Source: Archegozetes longisetosus (lineage: Eukaryota > Arthropoda > Arachnida > Sarcoptiformes > Trhypochthoniidae). Taken from it: a stretch of 64,000 nucleotides of DNA. The translations under genes were made by a program, and so were the position numbers. Positions 38,871 to 50,600 of the stretch are shown in pieces (positions within the stretch are counted from its first letter, which is position 1; every line of letters begins with the position of its first letter). The stretch is taken from positions 10,209,172 to 10,273,171 of the forward strand of contig JAEMBT020000008.1 of NCBI GenBank assembly GCA_018873245.2, written 5' to 3'. The notes under the pieces were generated by a model. That model was not told the origin of the DNA, ran no database searches, and saw only the letters and a program-made list of their open reading frames with translations.

Positions 38871-41800
38871 ATGAAATTTTTTCGATTAATATTGCGAAAA
38901 ATGTTTCAGATTTTAAGCCATCTTAGGCTTGAGATTGTGACAATAATAATTGTTGTCTCGATTAATGCAATCGATGCGGAACACATACTGGGAGTAAGTG
39001 ATGCGATTGAAACTAAAGCTAACGAATCAGACATAGCATCAACTGCTACTACAACATCCAAACCAATTCATTATGAATTTCATGAAAAAATTTCAACTAA
39101 TTCAACTCAATGGAGTGTTTCTAGACCTTCTAATATTTTAAAGCAATTATGGTCTTCTGCTTCTAAATCAATTAATAACAGCACTAATAGTATTGGCTTC
39201 AGATTAAGGGATCTTAATGAGAATAAGACTAATAGTATGAAAAATGTGTTATTTGGTCCAACTAAGTGGTCCTCTGAGATTGTGCCATCAGTTCCTTTAG
39301 ACCTACAGCTATCTAATGATGCCATATTTCTGCCGCACTATTTCGTTAATAGTAAGATCTTGTTTGAAAACTCTCATTTTTATTATTATACTCAGTCTTA
39401 TTAGTTTTAAGTAAATTATACTCTTATCCTAAATAGTATAGTCATTACGAATAACTTTTTGTCAACATTTAAGTCTTCAAAGTTTGTTTAAGCAAACTTT
39501 GAAGACTTTTACAATAATTTTTATTATTTTAATGTTTGCTCTGAGAAGTCTCCTCTCATTATTCTTGTTTAAAGCTTCATAATTGTCTTTGAAAGTTTTG
39601 AACAAGTGGTTTTCCTTAGAAAAATCCTTTTAATTAGTTAGTTCAATTATGTACTAGAACTAAGTCAGTAGACTTGTGTCGTATTGTTGCGTCTCGTACG
39701 AATCTATCATTACCTTAAAAGAGTAAACACGCGTTAACAAAAAATTTTAACAAAATGAAGGTTCACTATATTTTAAATGCTTCAAATAAACTATTGTTAA
39801 TGAGGTGCAACAAAATGACCTAAGTTCTGCATTTAAGCCAATAAATTGATAAATGTTTTAAGCAAAATTTTGAAATGAAACTAACTAAATTTACTGATGT
39901 TGAAAAGGTGTCGCGAGTAAATCCTCACCTGATGGAGAAATAACTGTAATAAATGGTAGAGTCTCATCAACCGTCACTTATCCCCAATGGCGACATCAAA
40001 ATCAAAGAAAAGATAATCTCATACCAAAGTTTGAAAAGTTGCAAGCAGATGAATCTTCATTCACGCCAACCATTTCTGATATTTATTTGATAGAAAATCA
40101 TGAAAATTCTACTGAAATTTTGAAAACTTTGGAATCATTGACATCCACTCCTTATCCTATTGATAACAGTAATGATACTACCACTATAAATTCAACTGAA
40201 TTGGCAGAAAACGTGAGTTCTTTATATCACCTCATCTGAAAATATAAGTTTAAGGGTTGAGTATTTAATTAGAAAACATTTCAAACTTCTAGCAATATCT
40301 AGAAATTTGTTTTGAATAGGATTAGATTTAGCTTTCATGATTAATTAACTAGATAAATGGACTGAAAAGCTATTTTTGCCACAACAACTATAGGAGTCAG
40401 TAAATATTTCAAATTTATTTCACATAAATAGGCTACAGAATTGACATCATTAGGTCTAACTGCAACAATACCAACAACTAATGAGCCAAATTTAACTCGA
40501 AAAGCCTCATTTGATTTGGAAAATATAACATCAACTTCACAAACAATTTTGAATACAACGGAAAAACAAAGCCCTAATTCTCGAGAAGCGAGACGAGAAG
40601 CTCTCAAATTGAAGTTTGGCATGAGAGTATTACCACCAAAAGCATCAATTGATAACTTTCTGTCAGTTTATAAACCATCAAATATTAGAAACAATGGTAA
40701 ACTGTTTTTTGTCTCTGGAAGAGTTAGTAATATTTTCAATTTCCTCTAATTTTGTTTAGTTTGGAATAAAGGACATCGTTATAAACAAAATTCGACAACG
40801 AGTGCACCAAAAATTTATTCCGCAAACAGCTTTTCAACAATAACTAACAGTTTGACATCGACGAAAGAAAAATTGTCAAATAATTCTCGTAATAAATTGA
40901 ATGAGAAGATTGGTTCTGCTGTAAAGCCAACTGAAATAACAAGAAATGCTGTTGAGAGCCGATATCTACCGTCAGAGAATCGCAACATGTTATCAAGTAT
41001 TCTATTGTTTCCATCAAGACCTACACCAATATTGAAACCTAAACTATTTAGTAATCCGACTAATTGCTCGCAAAATACATGGAATAAGAATTATTTTAGA
41101 AATACATTGTTATCGAAACGAAGAAACTTTCTAAATAATCTTAGCAATAGTTCTCATGCTAATACTAGTGGTTATTCTTCCTTTGATAGAAGAATTGACA
41201 ACCAAAAGAAAAGTCCTGCTAATAGCTTGAGTTTTCACATATTGGACAGAAGGAGGGACCAAATCAGAATAAATAGAAATAAGAAACATGTTAAGAGAAA
41301 TAGAAACAGGAATGTAGCTAAAGCTAATAAAAATACCAGAAATAGAAAATCCGAACTAGACCTTAGTTTGGGCGACGAACGTTTGGCTCAGTATTCACTA
41401 CAAGGTTTGATTATCAATAGCAATTCAGGCACACTATTACAAATCTCGCTCTCATTTCAGTTTAAGCATAGTCAGCTTTCAAATCGTATTAAACATTATT
41501 ATTTTTAAGCCAAAGATAAGAGGTTTTATGGCAGTTTTGTTGAAAATATGATTAGTGAGCGTGATTTGAAATAATATCAGTCTCTAGCTGACTGACAGTA
41601 AAGCTATTGCTTTTAATTAGAGGTTCATATTAGATTGATCTTATATCTAGAAGCACCATATGAAGAATTACATGAGTCATTGGATGGTGTACCACTAGAA
41701 CCAGCACTTATATATGAAGGCAATGACAACATAGAGCCAACAGGAGAACACACATCTCCTGATCAGCTTCCTATTGATGATTTTGCCAAAGATGAGAAAG

Positions 41801-44800
41801 AAGAATATCACGATAAATATAAAAAGATACCAAATCCTGATCTATTCAAAGAAGAACTTGAAAAGCCTAAAGAAAAACCAAAATTCACTATCAAGCCAGT
41901 AGATCCTGACTATTTCAAGAAGAAGAAGCAATATAAAGATTCAGCCACTCTACCAAACAGATTAATGGCAATGCAGGAACTGATCGGTGCTTTGTCTGTT
42001 GTTAGAAAATCTATACAGAAGTTGAACCCCATTGGGAAAAAGATGTCTAATGCGTATAAAAGTTTTACGGCCAAAGTGAGACATGGAATCATGTCGAAGA
42101 AAGGTATGAAATCTATATTGCGTTCGATAAGTCTGGTTAATAAGAAATCAGTTGAACATTTTTGAGAGCGTGTGCTTCATTACAATAAAGTGGATTCAAC
42201 AAATATATTAAACGTTTTGATGATATATAATATAAAGCTAATTTAATTATCTGTAGCATTATTTTACAATTTTGACATAGTGTTAAAGTTTGAGAAAAGT
42301 TAAAACCTAGATATCAATGGGTTTAACTGAGAGATAAAGTTTAGTAAAAGCAAATCGATAGCTCTAAGAACTAACTCTCCTTTATATTAGACAAAAGGGT
42401 ACTTTAACTGAAGATCATTACTTATTTAAACTGGTTAAGAGATGATTTAGTTTTTAAGGTGTGACTAAAGCTGATAGCTCTAGTAAATTGTTTTCGCAGT
42501 TCTTATCTGCTATACGTGAAAGCTGCTTTACATATTTTTCTTACTTTTTGAAGTCACTTCAAGTACGGTTCTTGTTCATGGTACCAAAATTTGAGTCACT
42601 TGAGACAAGAATGGGAGATAAATCAATTAGATTATGCTATAATTTAGTCTTTCTTTGAAGATTAATCAAGTGAAATCAGTAATTTTTCGTATGTCTATAA
42701 TTCATTCCAGTAAATGCCTTTAATAAAATGATGTGTGAAGCACAAAATACGAAAAAGCCATATGTCTTATGCACTTTAAGTAATGTACACGCTCTCATAA
42801 CTGTTTAATTCATTTATCACTGATCGGGATGTTCATACTCACCTATATATTGATTTATTGAATACTTTTAATCCTATGGCATGTCCGAGAATTTGCTTCA
42901 CTTTGAGATGAGTTTCTATCGTTGAACGAGATAAAGACATTTAGAATCTGGCTCAACAATAAAAAATCCATTCCAAAGTGAAGAGATTTCTGGAACATAC
43001 TAAAGCGTAACATCTCAGTTCCTAAAGAGGTTCATAAATTGATTATTCGATTGCTCGAACAGGTCCATACGCTAACTTCTATCCTCCTGGATATTACGAC
43101 GAAATATACGAACCAGATGAAGTTGAAGAGAAGCATAGAATGGATGAGATGTCTGCCAGTGAAATAAACGAGACTATTGTCGAACCACCTAGCAATTATA
43201 CTTATATTGATAGCATTGACGACGTTAATGCTAGTGATAATAGTAGTTATACTGAAAATGATTACGACGACGACGGCTTTATTAAGAAAAGTTTTGGATA
43301 TAAAGTTACTATTTATAGAACCCCTGAAAATGGTACCTAAACGATTGCCTTCTAAGCTTCAATTCAATCACTATTCAATTGTATTTTCTTAGGCGAACCC
43401 AATATTACAGAAGAAGTGGTTAACGAAGATCAGAGTAATGCCAACAAGACTGATGATCTGCTGGAAAATAGTATAGAAATTATCATTTATCGATCCTATT
43501 GTCAATTGAGTAACTTTTCTTTTCTCAAGGCGAATCAAATGTTACGGAAGTAGTAAATGAAGATCTGAATAATGATAATAAGACTAATGATCTGACTATA
43601 AGTGAATCGAGTAATGAATCCCCAGTTACCACTGAATTTAGTATTACTAGTGAAAGTAAGCCAACGGTTAGGATTGATATGTCTGAAAGCAAAAGACTGA
43701 AAGCTGTAAAACACGGTGATCTGAAAGGAAGCGGAAAAATAGTTGATTATCAGAGGGATAAGTTTTCGAAAGAGAGAGCATCTTTTGCTAAAGAAGAGAA
43801 AAATGCAAATAAGATTAAAAAAGTCGACACTCACGATAGGAGAGCTAACAATGAAAGAGCTCTCAAGGAGAGAACTATTATTGAGTTCTTTGAGAGAGGT
43901 CTGTATTCAGTTTCTGCGTTCAATTGTAAGAGTTGCTTAAAGTTCATTACTTATTTTCCTATTAATCAAGTTTTGCTGACAGTTTTGCATAGATGTGTTT
44001 GTGAATCAACCATTAAATAGAAGATAGATTCAACAAGGGATATGCCGTCAAATATTTAACGAAAAATAAATACTAATTTAGGCCAACCTACACATAGCTG
44101 GATTGAGACTAAACTTTTCAGTGTTTTGTTGAAAATATTTGAAGTTTAGTCTTCATTTAAAATATTAATCGACTCTATTTTTGAATAGTTGAAAGCTAAA
44201 GTTCGCCAGAAAAAGGTTTAGGTTTTAATGCAGAAACCCGTGAACAATGGTTTACCATATTATTCTTAATTAAAACCCGTTTAATTTTTAGAAACACAAC
44301 TTTGAGTACAATTTTCAACACTTCAAGCATATATTTATGACTATCACTAAAATGAGACATTGAGACTGCTTTTTGAACAATATTTTAAAATAGTGAACTA
44401 TTTATAGAAGAATTTTGGTAATAATTGACAAGAAAATCAATTAATATTAGGTATTTATAGCATACCCTCATGTGTAGACCATTTGTTTGAAACTATTTCT
44501 TGCAAACTATTTTTCTGAATAACCCTTAAATTACGATATAAAATTCAAAATTAACAAACAAATTACTGTAAAACACGTGAAAGCGTAATCAATTCTTAAT
44601 GGCTTTTAATATTTCAAAAAAATTATCTCAAAGAGCACTCATATGAAACACTAACGAGACATCATTAAGAGTTACATAAGTTTTATTGAGCGTAATATAG
44701 AATTAAAGATAATTTTGACATTTCATTACTCTATTGAGTAATTAATTAATGCACTAAAGCTTTTTATGACTAACTTCAAGTTTTATATCTGAACATTACT

Positions 44801-47593
44801 AAAGTATATTATCTGAAAAATTATTTTTCAGAGCAAATACTGGACTCAGCCTATAACAAAGACAAATTAGGTATTGATAGAGGTAAACATGGACTAAATG
44901 ATGGTCACCATAGCGATCAATACGCATCGGGAACTCATAATAGCAGTCCATTGACTGTTAAACATCCCGACGGGACTATCAGTGAAACTTATAATGAACC
45001 TCAAGCTCGCGATAGCATTAATAATGAACAGGAACATGTAACTGATCCTCAAACATTTGACACCACATTTCCAGGTATTAAAAATTTGCTAATATTTGCA
45101 AAAAGTATTTCAACAATAAAATAGATTAGACTTTGCAGCTCTTAAGACTTAGTTGATTTTGAAATTAAAATCTTTACAAATATTTAGCTTTTGACTTAAC
45201 TATTTGGTTTTCAGATCACGATCGTAAGTATAAACATAAAGATAACGCCCACAAATACAAGGGATGGCGAGAAAGAGGATATAAAATCATAACCGAAACA
45301 GAATTTGTTGATCGCGGCCAAAAGCTTGATACCGGATATAAGAAACATGAGAAGGGAAACAGCGAACACATCAAAGAGCATAGCGCTAAAGATTCTGGTC
45401 GTGGAGATAAGCGCAACTACTATAAAAATATTAAGCAAGTCAACAAGAACTATGAATCGCAATATGGCAATCAAAATAGTATGTCATTAGTGCTTCTTTA
45501 GATTGCTGTAAGATCCAATTGAATGATAGCTTTTCAGCTTAAAGATAGTTATGCTGTGAGAAAAGTGGCATAAAGGGAACCATAGATAGCTCTTTTAGAA
45601 ATGCATCGTAAACTTTAAATTAACGCATAAATAGGTTTTCAAGTATAATTTTTTGCTTCAATGAATTAAATTTAGCCTATGACAAGGATCACGTTCATAA
45701 TGGGGCTCGACTTCATTACCCTATCCATGCCGATGAGCCAACAATCAAATCAGAAGACACTGAACAGACAGATGGACACCAAACTGATGATAATGAACAG
45801 CTGATAGGATCAGAACAAGAATCAGAGAAAGCGTTACCGAAAACTGTTATAAATAACAGTTATGCACCATATGGTTCTCGTTTGTCTTCTCTTAATTCAA
45901 AAAATTTATGGCCTTCTAAACAAACATCGGCTCATTTGAGTGATCATCAAATCTATGCAAAACCAAATGATAACAATTTCGATAATGAAAACTATGAAAA
46001 TGCTGATCATAAATCAATTGATGACAAAATAAATAATCTAAAGGAGACACAAGATGCAGATCAAGATTCCTATACAGCTATCAATCCTTATTTTCAATTT
46101 GATTCTCAACAAGCGGCAAACTCTAATCACGACCATCCAATTGATTCTTATTATTATCCTTTAACTACTCAACAATATTATTCAGATTTGGATCAAAATA
46201 CTCGTAATCCAAAAAATAATAATAATCAGACCGAAGTCAATGAATATACTGTTGATAATAATTATTCGAATGAGGGAAACAATGATCCAATTAATTATTC
46301 AACGGTGGAAACTAATAGTAACACTCAAGAACATCCTTCAAGTTCTCCCATTTATGCGAGTAATTACTATATTTCAAACTCGACCTATGACCAGAATCCT
46401 AATAATGATTATCGAGGACAACAAATAACACCACACTATGAACCAGAGGTTGATATAAACCCAACTAAAGACCCGTCAATGACTATAAACCCTTACTATG
46501 AATACCAATTGTATCCAACAGTAAATAATAACGATAAAAATCGTGATCAGAGAGAGAATTATCGACCCTATAATTACAGAGTAGAAACAATGCCTGAAAT
46601 ATCTGCCAAGGCAAAGAATGAACGAAACATAGGCATAAATCAAAACTTTCACAATTCATTAATTGATGGCCCGTTTGTTAACGATGTGATTCATATTCAA
46701 GAAGCGCCTAACCTATCAACTGATAATTACCCAAAACAGATTATTAATCCTGAAATTATGGCCACAACAAGCTCTGATATTCCGGCCACACCTTTTAATC
46801 GAATCAAGCTAAAGCCGCCTAAAATTAATAACAAAGTAAGTATTTATAGGTTTCGAAATTCAGTTATAGACAAAACTTGAAATCAATTTCTGTAAAATCT
46901 TTCAGTTCACTAAAAATAAAACTCAGAGACCACGTCCAAAACTAAATTTCGGCGACAAGTTAGCAGAAAATTATCATTTAATACCAGCGAGTCCGCTATC
47001 ATTACCGCCACTAATCGAGAGCCTAATATTGAATGGGCAAAATTTTGAGCAAATCTCAACTCCATTAATATCACCAACAATACGCTACCAAATCAAAGTT
47101 CCATTTGCTGTGCAGCCTCCAACCCGTTTACCATTACTAATGCAGACTAGTTCTACACCTATCATGACAACAGAAAGTCTACAGTTAGGTCCAAGTGATG
47201 GACAACCGGTTGCTGTCCTCCATCCAAATAAAGTAATACTTGATTTTTACATATTTCCAAAAAGTCGATAGTAGTTTAACTCGAAAAAACTTATTTTTTC
47301 AGCCAATGCTAACGATAACAACTCCTGCAATACTTAAAAGGAGGCCCGCCTTTGGAATGAATATATGGAATCACTTGAGTCCTTATCGTCGATTGAGTCC
47401 ATTGCGATGGATTATCAATAGTAATAGTTTCAGGAAAAAACGTGGACAACAATTTCGAGCTGAGAGGCAGTCACTGCCAACTAAACTGAAATTTAACTTA
47501 AAACCAAAGATTAATCAAAAGACAAATTCAACTGACAATCACTATAAAAATAAGCTGTTGTTTAGAAATTTGTTTAAATTGGAGAAAAGATAG
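38871..47593 (+). CDS. Predicted secreted low-complexity protein, 13 exons, unknown function
   Basis: I assemble exons 38871-39351, 39908-40212, 40432-40696, 40760-41404, 41621-42103, 43063-43332, 43393-43470, 43530-43898, 44832-45074, 45215-45478, 45676-46835, 46906-47232 and 47303-47593. All junctions are GT-AG, the phases agree, and the sum of 5181 nt gives 1726 residues. A hydrophobic segment (EIVTIIIVVSINAIDA, near residues 20-35) looks like a signal peptide. The rest is hydrophilic, rich in Asn, Ser, Thr and Tyr with many N-x-S/T sites, has a basic stretch (RNKKHVKRNRNRN), a Lys/His-rich exon (DHDRKYKHKDNAHKYKGW) and a Tyr/Asn-rich exon. I recognise no enzyme domain. A cuticle, mucus or matrix protein is possible but unproven. 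If the donor after 42103 is not used, exon 5 runs on to a stop at 42163-42165, giving a 746-residue form. Confidence 0.72.
39471..39508. repeat. Perfect 16-bp hairpin in intron 1
   Basis: AAGTCTTCAAAGTTTG and its exact complement flank a 6-nt loop (TTTAAG). It lies in the first intron of the secreted-protein gene. It could be a small MITE relic or a transcript hairpin; nothing else identifies it. Confidence 0.75.
43393..43600 (+). repeat. Tandemly duplicated exon start
   Basis: Exon 7 encodes GEPNITEEVVNEDQSNANKT and exon 8 begins (S/G)ESNVTEVVNEDLNNDNKT, each followed by (N/D)DL. The DNA is also similar across about 65 bp. The two exons are separated by only a 59-nt intron (43471-43529), so the second copy arose by a local duplication that included a splice acceptor. 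Confidence 0.75.
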
Positions 47594-47597
47594 GAAG

Positions 47598-47603
47598 AAT
47601 AAA
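47598..47603 (+). other. Polyadenylation signal of the secreted-protein gene
   Basis: AATAAA starts 5 bases after the TAG stop codon, and AT-rich DNA follows. A hexamer so close to the stop would give a very short 3' UTR; further AATAAA copies occur at about 47624. Confidence 0.5.
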
Positions 47604-50600
47604 ATAAGATTTATTGTGAATTAAATAAACGTAAAAGATAAAATGATGTTATGTTTAGGAAGAATATTTGCTGACTTATTGAGAACATGTTTATTTCCAT
47701 ATTTGTTAACTTTATATTCATATTAATATTTAAGTTATAAAAGATTTATAAAAGATTTTAAAATAACAACTTCAAGTGATTATCCTATTATTAAATGGTT
47801 GAAAAATACTTGGCTAATGAAATACAGATATTTGTTTCTATAGATTTTCGTGTTCTTTAATGATGACCTAATAAGGAATGACTGCTCAAAGTTTAGCTCT
47901 TATCTTTATTTCTATACAAACTTAAATACCTTAATTCAACTTATTGTTGATTACATAAAGGAATTTCAGTATCTATTTAACGTTTACCAAATTAGATTAA
48001 TTCACAAGTAGTTGAGAATTCTTAACTACTGAGCTCATTATGCTTATGCTTAATGAGATACCGATTATGAGATACTTTCTAAGAAAAATAGTTCGAATAC
48101 TTTTCAGTCCATATATTCAATAGTTCAATTCCGGCTTTAGTTTCCTATTCAAGAGTGATTCATCAAGGCTGTTCACTAATCAATGTAAGAGAAATCATTA
48201 TTTGTTAAACCCTTTCAAAAGTGTTACAATAATACTGATTATTAGTGAATTATCAATAATTTTTTCAAGCTTAATCATTCATAACTAGTTCAATAGAAAG
48301 CATGATTTAATTTATCAAATTGTGATTAATAGTTTTTATTCGTAGAAGTACTTGCTTTTGTAAATTTATATTTTTTATTGTTTGTGAGATTAAAGTTAAG
48401 CAAATTGGCAAAAGAGTAGATGATTGTTCTTAAAAATTCAATTTAGGTATAAGTACTACTCCATTTAAGTCAATCAAATATAATCGAAACGATTATATTT
48501 AACACCATACGACTGATACTTTTGATTTGAACACTAATTTAGCTCTTATATTTAGCTGAGATTGTTTTAAACTAAAGTTGCTTAAACTAATAGCTGCATT
48601 TTTATAACTGCTTCAAATAGAATACAATTGATAGAATCTATGTCAAATGTTATGCAAAGAAAGTATGTTAAAAAACTATATACAACTGACTTTCAAAACC
48701 CTTTTTCTTCAACTATTTTTTTTTAGAAAATCATATCAAATAATATAACAATTTGTTTCTACTATTTTCATTGAAAAAAATATTTAACTCATTGAAGCGT
48801 AAAACTTTTACAAAACTTTTGTTAACTTTCATCAGGTTTGAAAATAAAATCTATAAAATTGTAATATGAAAACCTGATTAAAGTTAAGCATAAAATTATA
48901 AATAAATATAGGTTTTTGATGACAAGCACAAGAAAAAAGTTATAAATATAGAAATAATTTTTTAGTCACTAACCTGCATTTTGATCGATTGACTGTTTGG
49001 TAAGTTTTGGACACTGGTGATAGCAGAAAAAAAGGAATACTATTTTTATAAAACCACATCAAGTGACAAAGCCAGATAGAATCATGCAATTTATTAATAG
49101 TCATCCAATTTTACCCACATTTTTCCATTGAGTCACTCTTCCACTGAGCTATTCTTCAAGGTATGCATTGTACAAAACTATGTCCTTATTTTGTCTTCCC
49201 TTTTAATACAAGCGCTATTATTTTGTTAGTGTTGTACACGCTCTATAACCTATTCCACAATTAATATCATTATGTTTTTGTCATTTTGTATAATACTTAT
49301 GATAATAACAAACCTTTTTCTCCTTCTAAATAAAAGCTGACACTTATTTCGATGCATGACTTGCTTGTAGTAACAATTGGCAACTTTTAGTATAACTTTG
49401 TTTAAGGTTATCATAGTTCGAACAAATTGTAAACTTTTGTCTACAACTTATTTTTAATTTGTATTTAGGTTTGAGTTTACCATCAATTTTATTTGTTCTT
49501 TTTTGGAAATCTTATTTTATATTCATGTCAAATTTAATCACATGCTTAAAACATAGAACTTAATGCTTTTCTTTCATATTATTTTCTCGCATATCATCAA
49601 AAAAGTTATATTTAATACGCGCTGAAAGAGTAGTGAAAATTTGAAATCCACTATAAATTATATGAAAAATTGATGACTTTGATAGCTTTGAGCTGATTTA
49701 TTAATTGAATTAAGTTATAAACTTATGCGCAATAAGGCACTCGAGCATAATGGACATGATATATTAAATATAATTTAATAACAATTAGACACAATCCTTA
49801 CGCGACAATTACTATACTTATAAGTCTAATTGATTTTATTGGAAATGAAGCTGAAACTTAATTTCTATTTAAGTACAGTTGAGAGGCAACCAGGAGAGCA
49901 ATCAATTTGATTTTATGATTCAAACCCATAAACCCCTCGATTTGATGTAAGCCTTGTATACAAAATAGTAATAGCTATGAGAAGATCTCTTTCGGAGCCG
50001 AACAAGTAATGGCTTTTTCTGGTGAACAGAAAATCCGCTTCTAAACAGACTTAGAGCTATCATTTTTCAAATAGCATGCAATTCAATGACTTCTCTCTAA
50101 CAAATATTCTGTTTATATGGGTTTGAGATAAACACAAGTTTTGTGCTTCTTGTCAGATGTTTTTAAAAGTTATCAGTCAATTACATTTTTGTTCCTGTTT
50201 TAAATCAAGCAAATTATGGCTTAATTAAGCGGTAACTCCAAGTTAATTAACGATTAAAATCAAGGCTCTTTAGATAATCCAAACAAAATAAAAATATGTT
50301 TGTTTAGGAATCGTCTAAACTAGTTTTGAAAGTGATCTGAAAAGTTTAACTAGTTTTCAGACTTAATAAGCTTTTAGAAAGATCATTTATTATTAAAATA
50401 ACTTATCTTTTGCTACTTCTTATTCTTTATCTCATACTAGTAGCTATTTTTTGAGTAATTTATTTTAATTGAATGCATAAGTTGACTCCCGGAATATTTA
50501 ATTATAATAAAACTGAATGACTTTATTAAATGAAAAGATAATAAGGAATAAGACAATCAGCTACTTTAAGGCAGTCATATGAAAATGTCATTAATCTGAA

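Noticed and set aside
42461-42658. Open frame of 65 codons on the plus strand
   Set aside because: It lies in the intron between exons 5 and 6 of the secreted-protein gene, with no splice sites or composition supporting an exon.
49100-49165. A tRNA gene on the minus strand (A-box-like TAGCTCAGTGG)
   Set aside because: No B box or matching acceptor arm was found at the right distance. It may be a tRNA relic or chance match.
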